From Trichocoleus sp. FACHB-46 (GTDB lineage Bacteria > Cyanobacteriota > Cyanobacteriia > FACHB-46), in the NCBI RefSeq assembly GCF_014695385.1, contig NZ_JACJOD010000076.1, positions 1-64,000 on the forward strand: 64,000 bases of DNA, read 5' to 3'. A program made the position numbers and the translations under genes. The notes below the pieces were generated by a model. The model was not told the origin of the DNA, searched no databases, and saw only the letters and a list, made by a program, of their open reading frames with translations. This document shows positions 1 through 10,200 of this stretch, piece by piece (within the stretch, counting starts at the first letter, position 1; every line of letters begins with the position of its first letter).

Positions 1-1
1 C

Positions 2-106
2 TCTCGATTGGTACGCAAAACCTTATCCTTTTCCAAGTCACTAGAGAATCACATTGGTGCCATTTGGTATTTCATCCATCACTACAATGCATCATTACCT
101 GTGTAG
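2..106 (+). pseudogene. IS1-family transposase, C-terminal remnant
   Basis: Read from base 2, the plus strand encodes SRLVRKTLSFSKSLENHIGA and then a stretch ending IWYFIHHYN before a stop at 104-106. This is the C-terminal signature of IS1-family transposases and closely matches the minus-strand copy at 610-1313. The gene runs off the left edge, so only the last 34 codons are visible and completeness upstream is unknown. The two copies face opposite ways and bracket about 500 bases of gene debris. Confidence 0.7.
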
Positions 107-155
107 CACTACCCGCCTCAAATCATTGAGAGCTCAAGCGATCGCAACTCAAATA

Positions 156-250
156 ATGCCGAAGATAGTCATTTTCGGCAATCACAAAGGTGGTAACGGC
201 AAAAGTCAGCGGTTGCAAATTTCCTCAAACTCAGCATTAGGATAGCCATC
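156..250 (+). pseudogene. possible ParA-type ATPase N-terminal scrap
   Basis: From the ATG at 156 the reading is MPKIVIFGNHKGGNGKS, a good deviant Walker A motif as at the start of ParA/MinD-type ATPases. After the lysine-serine the frame breaks. Moving to another frame gives AVANFLKL, which would continue a helix of the ParA type. Nothing else of a ParA protein follows. It is therefore at most a frameshifted remnant among other debris; chance resemblance cannot be excluded for so short a stretch. Confidence 0.35.
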
Positions 251-269
251 AATCCGCTGCGCTTAAGGG

Positions 270-616
270 TTAGCTGGGTATTGCCAGAGCTTTTTGCATC
301 ACAGACTCGATGTACTCAGCTTTGCCTGTTGTTATGCTTCTCGATCGCTGAAGAAGCGTTGAGCAAGATGGTACTTCAATTGCGCATAACGTGCAGCTTC
401 ATCTGCATGCTTGCGGAGGTAGTCTCGAAACAACAAGCGCTCCCACAAAACGCTGTCTGGTTCAACCATATGGAGATGATGAGTGCGTGGACCGTTGGGG
501 GGTAATCCTTTGACAAAGAACATCCATTCAGGGTCGGGATTATCCAACCAGTAAGCATAGCCCAAGCGGGTAGTGCAATTTTGTAAAGGATGTAGAAAAA
601 CAGGTTGTCTCAACAT
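270..616 (-). pseudogene. GrpB-family protein, C-terminal remnant
   Basis: The minus-strand reading contains FFVKGLPPNGPRTHHLHMVE and LLFRDYLRKHADEAARYAQL, the conserved second half of the GrpB (UPF0157, nucleotidyltransferase-like) family. The N-terminal half is missing: the match begins at about 616, exactly where the IS1 transposase remnant ends. Near 332 the frame shifts after FSDREA; the next frame continues TTGKAEYIESVMQKALAIPS to a stop at 270-272, the expected family C-terminus. The gene was thus cut at its 5' side and carries a frameshift near its end. Confidence 0.7.
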
Positions 617-1313
617 CGTAACAACTTGGTTCTGATCATTTCGTTGTAATGATGAATAAAGTTCCAGATGGCTCCAACATGATTGTCGAGCTTTTTGGAG
701 AAGGACAATGTTTTCCTCACCAGGCGAGAGACTCGTTGGCGTAACGTGTTGTTGAACCCCTTAATATAGCTCGTCAACCCTGTCTTCTTACCAACGGCTC
801 GGTAGTGCAACCGGGTAGGAAACTCAGTGGTCAGTGTAGAGCACGGCACATTGCCGATACACCCCTGGCAGCGATTGCCATAGCGCAGTCGCTCCTCGTC
901 CAGAACGATCACCAATGGAACAACCCACAATCTCACGAGTGTCGGTATCGAGAGCCAGCCAAACCCATTGCTCATTGCCTTGATCATCGACGAAAGACCA
1001 CAGCCCATCCATCTGTACTTGCAATGATTGCTTCGCTTTGACGCGCACCTGCACCTGTTGTGGCAGCGTTGAGTAGTAAGAAGTTGACATAGTGCTGGAG
1101 CCAGTCCTGCGATACCTACATGACTCGGACGATGCCTGACAGAGGCAGCTTCTCTAGCAACAGACGCTCGATGAGGACTTTACTATCCGAAGGAATGACT
1201 CGCCACTGCGGGTCTTCGACGAACTGACGACCACAATCGCGGCACTTGTAGTTCTGCTTCGCTCGTCGGGTTAGACCCTTTTCGACGATATCGTCAGAAC
1301 CACAGGTTGGGCA
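610..1313 (-). pseudogene. IS1-family transposase (InsA + InsB), degraded
   Basis: Reading down from 1313, the minus strand gives a zinc-ribbon start (CPTCGSDDIVEKGL, then YKCRDCGRQFV), the InsA part of IS1-type transposases. An in-frame TAG at 1116-1118 interrupts it, followed by VSQDWLQHYV and the catalytic part with QMDGLWSFVDDQGNEQWVWL. A frameshift near 830 moves the remainder (RAVGKKTGLTSYIKGFNNTL through IHHYN) to another frame, ending at 610. No intact start codon precedes the first cysteines. With at least one stop and one frameshift it is inactive. It abuts the truncated GrpB remnant and so probably disrupted it. Confidence 0.8.
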
Positions 1314-1362
1314 TCACAAGTAGGCTTCCTGTTCCCCCTAGTCAAAGATTCAGTTATCATGC

Positions 1363-2823
1363 CTAAGTCTCCAGAAAACCGCCTTGTGCTAAAGCTCCAA
1401 TACTATTTTGGACGGCGCTGAGCAGGCGATCGCTGTCGGCATCGGTGTGGGCGGTTGAGAGAATGCCACTGCCATCAGGAAATAAAAGGATACCTTGGTC
1501 TTGCAGGTGATAAGACAGGAGGAGCATGGTGATCGAGGCTGCGGATTGCTCAGGCGTTTCGGTAGCCGCATCACCACTGACGGGGCCAAAGAGAGAACCA
1601 AAGTTCACCATTTGGATGGGAATACCCACCTGAGTAAAGTATTGGTTGAGGCGATCGCTTAATGCTTGGGTGCGTTGATTGAGCTGCTGTTGTAGCGCGG
1701 CTCCTTCAGCTTGAAGATGTTGCAAGATCGCTTTGGCTGCGGTCATGACTAAAGGATGTTTGCAGTAGGTACCCGCAAAGAAGGTTGTTTCCACTTGAGG
1801 AGCAGAGTCATCTCCATACTGCCATTGCCCCCCGTCGATTTTGTCGAGGTATTCAGCGCTTCCGGCGATCACACCAATCGGCATGCCTCCACCAATGATT
1901 TTGCCATAGATGGCAATGTCAGCCCGAACCCCAAACCAAGCTTGCGCTCCACCAGGATGAATGCGGAACCCAGTCAACATTTCGTCGAATATTAGAGCAA
2001 TTCCCTGATCCTGAGTCAGTTGACGGAGCTGTTGCAGAAAGGCTTGAGGCTGGAGATTTAAACGCCGTCTCTGCACAGGTTCTACTAAAACAGCTGCCAG
2101 TTGAGCGGCATGAGTTTTAATGATTTCTAACGATCGCGGATCATCATATTGCAACACCAAGACATCTTGAGCGATCGCAGCAGGAACTCCGGGAAAGCGA
2201 GGGATTGCTTGACCTGCCGCTGTTTGATCGGGATCTGCTTTGATTAAGGTGCCATCAAAATGCCCGTGGTAAGACCCGGCAAATAGAGCGATTTTCTGGC
2301 GTTTGGTGGTAGCCCGTGCCAATCGGATGGCAGTCATCACCGCTTCGGTGCCTGTATTGCTAAAGGCGACGCGCTCCATCCCAGTGAGATCGCTAATTAA
2401 GGCGGCAACTTCTCCGGCCAAGTCAGACTGAAGACCCAAGGCCATTCCTTGCTGCAAACGTTCGATCAGGGCTTGCTGTACCACTGGGGGATTGTGCCCC
2501 AAGAGATGCACACCGAACCCCATGAGGAAATCGACATATTCATTACCATCGGCATCCCAAGCTCTGGAGCCAGCTGCGCGATCGCCCACAATGGGATACA
2601 CCATTTCTTTTAGCAGTGGATCAAAATCAGCTGCCACCCGTGCATCTGCCAAAACTGGGCGATAGGTTTGGGCGAGTTGTTTAGAGGTGCGGTGTCGCTG
2701 ATCGTATTGAGTAATAAACTGCTCTAAATAAGCTTGCTGACGAGAATTTAAACCAGCACTGGCAGCACGGGCAGCCAAGACAGATGAGAAATCAGCGATC
2801 GGTTTAGCGAGAGGTGTTTGCAT
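1363..2823 (-). CDS. class III PLP aminotransferase (GSA/MxcL-like)
   Basis: A 486-residue pyridoxal-phosphate aminotransferase of the class III (glutamate-1-semialdehyde mutase-like) family. The glycine-rich GFGVHLLGHNPP region, FDEMLTGFR with the PLP-ring aspartate, and the Schiff-base lysine in YGKIIGGGMPIGV (about residue 306) are all visible. It is the last gene of the assembly line; its start overlaps the 3' end of the reductase-terminated NRPS gene by 20 bases, which implies translational coupling. Known parallel: in myxochelin biosynthesis the class III aminotransferase MxcL converts the aldehyde released by a reductase domain into a terminal amine. I infer the same job here. Alternatively it could make an amino-acid precursor. 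It ends about 50 bases from transposon debris, which may mark the cluster border. Confidence 0.85.
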   Translation of the reverse strand: MQTPLAKPIADFSSVLAARAASAGLNSRQQAYLEQFITQYDQRHRTSKQLAQTYRPVLADARVAADFDPLLKEMVYPIVGDRAAGSRAWDADGNEYVDFLMGFGVHLLGHNPPVVQQALIERLQQGMALGLQSDLAGEVAALISDLTGMERVAFSNTGTEAVMTAIRLARATTKRQKIALFAGSYHGHFDGTLIKADPDQTAAGQAIPRFPGVPAAIAQDVLVLQYDDPRSLEIIKTHAAQLAAVLVEPVQRRRLNLQPQAFLQQLRQLTQDQGIALIFDEMLTGFRIHPGGAQAWFGVRADIAIYGKIIGGGMPIGVIAGSAEYLDKIDGGQWQYGDDSAPQVETTFFAGTYCKHPLVMTAAKAILQHLQAEGAALQQQLNQRTQALSDRLNQYFTQVGIPIQMVNFGSLFGPVSGDAATETPEQSAASITMLLLSYHLQDQGILLFPDGSGILSTAHTDADSDRLLSAVQNSIGALAQGGFLET

Positions 2824-5800
2824 GGGCGGGTACAGGTGGGGTTAGGTGACCGTTTTCGATTAAGTAGGCAAAGTAAGTATCGAGGAGGGAGTCGGAAATG
2901 GCAGGACAGTGAATGGATGTGCCTGCTAAGCCTACTAAGGTGTTGCGGTAGTCAAATTCCAGTGAGGCAGGACGGGAGGCGGCTTCCGGGGCAGGGGGAA
3001 ACATGGGAACCAGCGGATACAGCGGATGATCTGGCTGGTGTTGGGCCATCTCTAGCAGTTGCGATCGCCATTCGCTATAAGGCAATCGCTGCAAGGGATA
3101 ACCGAGAGAGCGGATTTTGTGGATCAACTGCTCGGCAGATAGGGGACGAGGATTCACTAGATGGAATGCTTGCCCCAGTGCTCCTGGCTGGAGTGACAGA
3201 TGCACGATCGCCTGACTGACATAATCGACAGGTATGAAGTCGATGGGCATCTCTCCTTGTGGAGCACTACCGAGATGGACGCAACCAATGATGAGCTGAT
3301 AGAGAAAGTCATTGGCATTAAAGACTCCGGTTTGGCTATCTCCAGAAATACGTCCGGGACGATTGATGGTCACAGGGAGACCGCGATCGCGAGCATTCAT
3401 CACCTGCCGTTCCGCTACCCACTTCGTTTGCACATAACCATTATTGGGGACAGCTTCTAGGGTTGGGATATCTTGTTCCCAAATCGTCTGCACACCACTC
3501 TTAGCAGTTGGTGCAAAGACACTGTTAGTAGAAACTATGTGGACAGGTTTGGTGTGATGCTGACAGGCCAAGCGCAGCACGACTTCTGTCCCCACAACAT
3601 TGGCGGCTCTGAGGCTGGCATAGGGTAGAGCATGATGCACCCAGGCTCCGTTGTGATAAATGGCGTCCACCGTTTCAGCTAGGAATTGGAACTGAGCCGC
3701 AGACAACCCTAGATTGGGTTGAGCCAAATCGCCAGGAATTGCCACAATACGATCGCGCCACTCCTCTCGCCAGAGCTTGTAAGTTTGAAGCGATCGCTGT
3801 AATCGCTTGTAGGCAGCTTGTTCATCCTCAGCTCGTACCAAACAGTAGATAGTTGCCTTGGTTTGCCGTAACAGCTCAGCCAGCAGGAAAGCACCCAAAA
3901 AGCCAGTAGCTCCGGTGAGTAGCAGATGTTCAGGAGCCTTAGGCTGAAAAGGTGATGTGGGTTGAATATCCGCAGGCAGTACTGTATCTGCCATCAGCTC
4001 AGGGAACGAATTGCTAGAGCATGGCTCCGCTTGATCGGGATGTAGTTGTCGATCAATTAAGGCAGCTAAGGCGGCGATCGTAGGAGATGCAAATAACTGT
4101 CGCAGTGATAGATCAACGGCAAAGGTCGTTTGCATCCGGGAAAGCAGTTGTGTGGTGAGAAGAGAGTGACCGCCTAGCTCAAAGAAATTATCGTGAACGC
4201 CGATGGAACCGACATTGAGCAGCTCGCTCCAGATCTGCACCAACTGAATTTCGGTGGGAGTTGAGGGTGGGGCGATCGCGACTGATTCTAGCGAGTTAAA
4301 GTCAGGGGATGGGAGCGCTTTGCGATCGATTTTGCCGTTGGGTGTGAGCGGAAAGGCATCCAAAATCACAAACGCCGCAGGCACCATGTAGGCTGGTAAT
4401 CGCTGTCCCAGGTAATCGCGCCAGATTTGATGCAGGGATGTGGGTGGGCGATCGCGATTTATCGTTTCGGCAAGGACGATGTATGCCACGAGACGCACTT
4501 GATCGGGCTGATCTTCTCGGGTCACGGCAACGACTTCTTGAACGCTGGGATGTTGGCTGAGTACTGCTGAGATTTCACCCAGTTCAATCCGAAAGCCGCG
4601 AAGCTTGACCTGGTGGTCGATGCGTCCTAAGAACTCTAAGCTGCCATCAGAACGGTAACGGGCGAGATCTCCGGTTTTGTAAAGGTGGGAGGGAGGAGTG
4701 TTCGCTGAAAGCGTTCCCGTAGGGTGGAGTAAGGAGTGAGGAGTATTGAGCAGTGCTAATGGGTTGGGGATAAATCGTTCGTTCGTCAATTCGGGGCGAT
4801 TCAGGTATCCCCGTGCTAGTCCTGCACCACCAATGTAAATTTCTCCGGGTACTCCGATGGGAACGAGACGGAGATGAGTATCTAGGAGATAAATTTGGGT
4901 TTGGGCGATCGCGCGACCAATGGAAGGAGTGCTCCAATCCCCACGTTGCATCAGTGCCACGGTGGAATAGGTGGTGTCTTCCGATGGGCCGTAGAGGTTA
5001 TAGACTCGCTGAATCGTCGGTTGTTGGTAGAGCCGCTGCACTAGGGCTGGCTGTAGGGGTTCGCCAGCGAGGTTGACAGTGCGCACGGAATCCGGAATCG
5101 AGCCAGCTTGTAAGAGGGCGGCGATCGCAGAAGGTACTGTATTGACTAATGTCACTTGAGAGGCGGCAGGGATGGTAGGTAGGTGCAAAGCGTTCTCTGC
5201 TAGGATTACCCGACCGCCCCAACTTAAAGGCACAAAGATCTCAAAAACAGATAGATCAAAACAGATGGAAGTCGCTGCCAGAACCCCTGCTAACTCTGCG
5301 TTGGTGAAGACAGTTTTGGCCCACTCGACTAACACTACGGGGCTCGAGTGCTGAATTGCCACCCCTTTGGGCACGCCTGTAGAGCCAGAGGTATAAATCA
5401 CATAAGCTAGATTTGTAGCTGTGACCGTGCTTGCAGGGTCTGTATCGGGTAATTGGCTGATGTGCTCCCAGGCTGTGTCTAGGGCAACTCGGTGACAGTC
5501 GGGAACTGTGGGGATGCGATCGCCTTCCATCTGGTCTTGGGTGAGCAAGACTGCAACTTGGGCATCTGACAGCATGAACAAAAGCCGCTCTTCTGGGTAG
5601 TTGGGGTCAAGCGGCACATAAGCTCCTCCAGCTTTGAGGATTGCCAGGAGACTAAGGATTAGATGGGGCGATCGCGGTAAACAAACCCCGACAAGTACTT
5701 CCGGGCCAACGCCCAGAGATTGCAAATGATGTGCCAGTTGGTTGGTTCGCTGATTGAGTTCGCGATAGGTGAGTTGCTGAGCGTCGTGAATGAGCGCGAT

Positions 5801-7243
5801 CGCATCAGGTGTGCGTTCTACCTGAGCTTCAAAGAGATGATGTAAACAAAGGGTTGGGTCTGATATGGATGGATGTTCTAGATCATTCCACTCGATTAGA
5901 AGTTGATGCTGTTCACCAGGGGTGAGGAGGGAGATCTCTTGGAGGCGAGTTCGAGAGTGGATAATAAAGCCTTCCAAAAGCGTTTGCAAATGTCCAAGGA
6001 GACGAGCGATCGCGGCATTCGTAAACTGCTGTGCATTATAGATAGCCTGAAGCAGTAGCTCTTCACCAGGAACTACAGTGATTGTGAGCGGATAATTGGT
6101 CTGCTCGAAGGTGCTGACTCGCTCGATCGTGAGATCCGTAGCGGGCGATTGCACCGTGGTATCAATGGGATAATTCTCAAACACTAGAATGCTATTGAAG
6201 AGAGGCAAAGTAGCAGGCACCTCGCTCCAACGGCGAATTTGCACCAGAGAGCTATATTCATACGCCTGACGTTCTATCTGTTGAGCCTGAAGCTTTTGCA
6301 GCCAGGGAATCAGCTCTGCCTCTGGCGGCACTTGCACTCGCAGGGGTAGCGTGTTGATAAACAGCCCCACCATTGATTCTACACCAGGCAAGGTGGGCGG
6401 GCGACCTGCAACGACGGTACCGAAGACCACATCCGATTCACCGCTATAGCAACTCAGTGCCAAAGCCCAGGCCGCTTGAACTAATGTATTGAGTGTCAGT
6501 CGTTGCTGTTGGGCAAAGGATTTTAGAGCCTGAGTGGTGGCAACTGGGAGATAGATGCGTTGCTCACCGCGATCGCCTTCTGGGTTAGTGTTTTGTTGTT
6601 CTAAGTTGATTGCTGTGGGTGCCGTAAAGCCCCGAAGATACTGCCGCCAGAAGGGCTCAGCACTGAAGGGATTGTGCTGTTGTAACCAGAGAATATAATC
6701 GCGATAGGGACGGGATGGTTCTAATCTGAGGAATTGTTGCTGCGATAAAGCCTGATAATCCGCCAGAATCTCTTTGAACAACAACGCTGTAGACCAACCA
6801 TCTAACAGGAGATGATGGTGGCTCCAGATAAAGTAATGAGCTTGCTCAGCAGTTTGCATCAGCGTGCAGCGCGTCAGAGGTGCTTGAGGCAGGACAAAAC
6901 CGCGATCGCGATCTTCTTGCAAGAAACTTTGTAATTTCTCCTCTCGATCAGAAACATATACCTGTCGCCAATCTTGCTCCTCCCAGGGCAGTTCCACCTG
7001 TCGATACACCACCTGGTAGGGTTGCTCTAGCCCCTCCCAGCAAAAGGCAGTGCGGAGAATGGAGTGGCGATCGCACAACCGCTGCCAAGCTTGTTGGAAC
7101 GCAGACCGATGGAGCGGCCCATTTAGCTGCCAGCAAAACTGCTCAAAATAAACCCCAGACTTAGGCGCATGCAGGGTGTGAAACAGCAAGCCTTGCTGAG
7201 TGGGCGAAAGTTCGTAAATGTCTTCAATGTTTTCCATCTGCAT
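2804..7243 (-). CDS. NRPS, C-A-PCP-R (terminal module, reductive release)
   Basis: A 1479-residue terminal synthetase. Order: C domain (SHHHLLLDGWS near residue 140) starting ELSPTQQGLLFHTL, a type that usually follows an epimerase and accepts a D-residue; A domain (YTSGSTG near 618); PCP (FFELGGHSLL near 1023); thioester reductase domain starting LLLTGATGFLGAFLL (about 1114) with a YVQTK catalytic tyrosine-lysine pair. Specificity residues read by eye are D-L-F-N-N-A-L-T-Y-K, a code I associate with alanine in cyanobacterial synthetases. There is no thioesterase here or elsewhere in the cluster, so release is probably NAD(P)H-dependent to an aldehyde or alcohol. The ATG overlaps the preceding stop as TAATG. 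A repeat-derived stretch lies inside the A domain at 4686-4748. Confidence 0.93.
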   Translation of the reverse strand: MQMENIEDIYELSPTQQGLLFHTLHAPKSGVYFEQFCWQLNGPLHRSAFQQAWQRLCDRHSILRTAFCWEGLEQPYQVVYRQVELPWEEQDWRQVYVSDREEKLQSFLQEDRDRGFVLPQAPLTRCTLMQTAEQAHYFIWSHHHLLLDGWSTALLFKEILADYQALSQQQFLRLEPSRPYRDYILWLQQHNPFSAEPFWRQYLRGFTAPTAINLEQQNTNPEGDRGEQRIYLPVATTQALKSFAQQQRLTLNTLVQAAWALALSCYSGESDVVFGTVVAGRPPTLPGVESMVGLFINTLPLRVQVPPEAELIPWLQKLQAQQIERQAYEYSSLVQIRRWSEVPATLPLFNSILVFENYPIDTTVQSPATDLTIERVSTFEQTNYPLTITVVPGEELLLQAIYNAQQFTNAAIARLLGHLQTLLEGFIIHSRTRLQEISLLTPGEQHQLLIEWNDLEHPSISDPTLCLHHLFEAQVERTPDAIALIHDAQQLTYRELNQRTNQLAHHLQSLGVGPEVLVGVCLPRSPHLILSLLAILKAGGAYVPLDPNYPEERLLFMLSDAQVAVLLTQDQMEGDRIPTVPDCHRVALDTAWEHISQLPDTDPASTVTATNLAYVIYTSGSTGVPKGVAIQHSSPVVLVEWAKTVFTNAELAGVLAATSICFDLSVFEIFVPLSWGGRVILAENALHLPTIPAASQVTLVNTVPSAIAALLQAGSIPDSVRTVNLAGEPLQPALVQRLYQQPTIQRVYNLYGPSEDTTYSTVALMQRGDWSTPSIGRAIAQTQIYLLDTHLRLVPIGVPGEIYIGGAGLARGYLNRPELTNERFIPNPLALLNTPHSLLHPTGTLSANTPPSHLYKTGDLARYRSDGSLEFLGRIDHQVKLRGFRIELGEISAVLSQHPSVQEVVAVTREDQPDQVRLVAYIVLAETINRDRPPTSLHQIWRDYLGQRLPAYMVPAAFVILDAFPLTPNGKIDRKALPSPDFNSLESVAIAPPSTPTEIQLVQIWSELLNVGSIGVHDNFFELGGHSLLTTQLLSRMQTTFAVDLSLRQLFASPTIAALAALIDRQLHPDQAEPCSSNSFPELMADTVLPADIQPTSPFQPKAPEHLLLTGATGFLGAFLLAELLRQTKATIYCLVRAEDEQAAYKRLQRSLQTYKLWREEWRDRIVAIPGDLAQPNLGLSAAQFQFLAETVDAIYHNGAWVHHALPYASLRAANVVGTEVVLRLACQHHTKPVHIVSTNSVFAPTAKSGVQTIWEQDIPTLEAVPNNGYVQTKWVAERQVMNARDRGLPVTINRPGRISGDSQTGVFNANDFLYQLIIGCVHLGSAPQGEMPIDFIPVDYVSQAIVHLSLQPGALGQAFHLVNPRPLSAEQLIHKIRSLGYPLQRLPYSEWRSQLLEMAQHQPDHPLYPLVPMFPPAPEAASRPASLEFDYRNTLVGLAGTSIHCPAISDSLLDTYFAYLIENGHLTPPVPAHANTSR
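4686..4748. repeat. in-frame short-repeat insertion in A-domain loop
   Basis: GAGGAGTG-type sequence plus one copy of TTCGCTGAAAGCGTTCCCG (from 4701) lie inside the adenylation domain, between the coding for FIPNPL and YKTGDLARY (motif A7). The encoded peptide (LLHPTGTLSANTPPSHL) is unlike any core motif. The same two repeat types recur elsewhere in the cluster. The element keeps the frame open. Confidence 0.75.
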
Positions 7244-10200
7244 TAACGTTTCTTCCCGGATTGCAGTTGAGCCATGAGTTTCTGAAGGTCAGAGCCGCTG
7301 AGATTGGCAGCAGAGAAGCTAGGGGCCGATTGAGTTTGTTGAGCTAGGGAGAGGAGCGATCGCAAATTCTCCTGAAATTGTTGTGTCAGGTTTTCAATTG
7401 TTGGTGCTTGGTGAATGGCATTGCTAAACGTCCAATGCACCCGCAGCTGTTGCTCGGCAATAATGCAGTTGATTTCTAACAGGTGCGATCGCTGTCCCTG
7501 AGGACTCCGTGAGGCACCCATAGACTCCTGGGCTGGACGGAAGAGAGAGGCGGTGTTAAATGTTGCGTCAGTTTGTCCTAAATAATTGAAACAAACTTGA
7601 GGATGGGGAGCCGCTTGTAGCTCTGCTTCTTGGCTGAGATAACGGAGAATGCCATAACCGATGCCGTTGTTGGGCACCTGCCGCAGTTGGGTTTGTATCG
7701 ATTTGATCAGACTCAAGGCATCCTGTGGCTTGTAGCGCAGTAGGCACGGGAAGATGGCTGTAAACCAACCAACTGTGCGTGAGAGATCGATCGCCTCAGA
7801 AATTTCTTCGCGTCCGTGTCCTTCTAAGTCAACCCAAAGCGCTGATTTCCCTGTCCAGGCTGTTAGGGTTTGGGTCAGTGCCGTCAGCAGTACCTCCTGG
7901 ATCTGCACTTGATGCTTGGTAGAAAGGTCTCGCAGGAGAACTTGAGTTTCCTCAGCAGTCAGGGTGAGCGTGATAGTCTGCGATCGCCTTATAGTATTCT
8001 CTCCATGAGGATCATCGACGGGGAGAGATGCATCATGCTGTTGCGACTGTCGGGCTTGATTCAGCCAGAATGATTGCTCTTGTTGCAACGTCTGCGATCG
8101 CGCATAGGTTTGCAATGCTTCACCCCACTGTTGAAAGGAGGTGGTTTTGGCGGGTAGCTGGATAGGTTGCTGCTGTTGAAGTTGAGCGTAAGCGGTCTGG
8201 AAGTCTTCTAGTAAAATCCGCCAGGAAACGCCATCAATCAGCAAGTGATGAACGACGATCAGCAAACTGCTAGGTTGATTGATGCCCAACTGGAAGAGCG
8301 CCACCTGCATTAAGGGAGCTTGATCCAACTGGAGTTCAGCTTGTAGTTCGGAGGCGATCGCGGTTATCTTTTGGCGCTGAACAATTTCAGCTTCACCTAA
8401 CAGATCCACGACAGTCACAGGTGCAGGGATATCTTGATCTGCATGGGCGGCTGTCCAAGCATTTCCAGTTTGGGTAAATTGCGATCGCAACACATCATGA
8501 TGCTGAATCAAATGCGTCACGATCTGCTGGAGGGCTTCTGGTGTCAAGGGTTTCTGGACTTCCAATAGCAGCGATTGATTCCAGTGGTGCGCCTCGGCAA
8601 TATCTTGTTCAAAGAACCAGTGCTGAATTGGGGTGAATGGTAACGCTCCTGTGATCTTCCCTTGTTCGGCTATAACGGCAGTGGCAGGAGCGGCGATCGC
8701 AGCGAGTTTGGCGATCGTTTGATGTTCAAACACCTGCTTTGGCGTAATCCTTAGCCCTGCTTGATTGGCTCTGGCCGTCATTTGAATGCTGAGGATGGAG
8801 TCACCACCCAACTCAAAGAAGTTCTCATGAATATCAACTCGCTCTAAGCGCAGCAGTTGTGCCCAAATCTCGGCTAACTTAGCTTCAGCAGGTGTGGTAG
8901 GAGCAACAAACTGCGCCTGACGATTTTGCGTCTGAGTTTCGGGATTGGGTAATGCGCGGCGATCGACTTTGCCATTGGCAGTCAGCGGGAAGGCTGCGAC
9001 GGATATACAAATCGCAGGTACCATATATTCTGGCAATCGCGCTTGGAGATGCGATCGCAGGGTTTCAGAGGTTACTGTTTCAGCCGGAGATTCTGGCACC
9101 ACATAGGCGACCAAGCGTTGCTGACCCGATGTATTGGTGTGCACCAAGGCGATCGCATCTTGCACTTCAGGATGCTGCCGCAATACAGTCTCGATCTCAC
9201 CTAATTCAATCCGGAAGCCTTTGAGCTTGACTTGATGATCAGTGCGTCCCAAATATTCCAGCGTTCCATCGGGGCGATAGCGAGCCAGATCTCCGGTTTT
9301 GTAGACGAGTGAGGAGTGAGGAGTGAGGAGTGAGGGGTGAGAAGGATGGGGCAGCGCTAATGGGTTGGGGATAAAGCGTTCTGCGGTTAGCTCTGGACGG
9401 TTGAGATATCCTCTCGCCAGTCCTGTCCCACCAATGAACAGCTCCCCAACGACGCCGATCGGAACGGGTTGTAGTTGCTCATCTAGGATATAAAGCTGCG
9501 TATTGGCAATGGGGCGACCGATCGGCACTGATCCTGCTTCGGGGTCATCTGGTGCAACCGTGTAAACGCAGCAACCTACTACGGTTTCAGTAGGGCCATA
9601 CTCATTCACCAACAGCGTCTCTGGAGCTGCCTGCCGCCAGAAACTTAGTGACTCTGCTGTGAGATTTTCGCCACCAATAATAAATCGACGGGTACATCCC
9701 CGCACCTGCTCAGGAAATAACTGCTGGCTCAACACACCGAGGTGAGCAGGCGTAATCTTGACCAAACTGAGATTCTTCCGACGGACTAAGGCATCTCGCA
9801 ACGTTTCCAAACTGGGGTCATCGGGTAGCAACTCTACACTGCGCCCCACCAGTAAAGGAGACCACAGACTAGTGACGGTCAAGTCAAATGCCAGCGAGGA
9901 ATGCACCAGACTGCCTTCTCCTTGCGCTACTTCGTAAGCTTGAATTGCCCAGTTGAGATAGTTGGTCAACCCGCGATGATGAATTAGCGCTCCTTTCGGT
10001 TGCCCAGTCGAACCAGAGGTATAAATCACATAGGCCAAATAGTCAGGTTCCGTGACGGCATCAAGATTCTCAGTTGGGGATGTGGCAACAGTTTGCCAAT
10101 CGCGATCGAGGCAAAAGATCGGAGTTTGAGTGGCTGGTAGTTTAGACAACAGGTGCGACTGCGTCAGCAGCAAAGGTGTTTGCGTGTCTGACAAGATGAA

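Noticed and set aside
281-505. A 74-residue plus-strand frame over the GrpB remnant.
   Set aside because: The opposite strand has clear GrpB similarity; the plus frame has no recognisable content.
2804-3960. Thioesterase as the chain-release domain.
   Set aside because: There is no GxSxG-type hydrolase at the end; the Rossmann motif TGATGFLG and YVQTK show a thioester reductase.
9306-9342. Tandem repeats as a CRISPR array.
   Set aside because: The unit is 7 bases with no spacers and lies inside a coding sequence. I saw no CRISPR array in the window.
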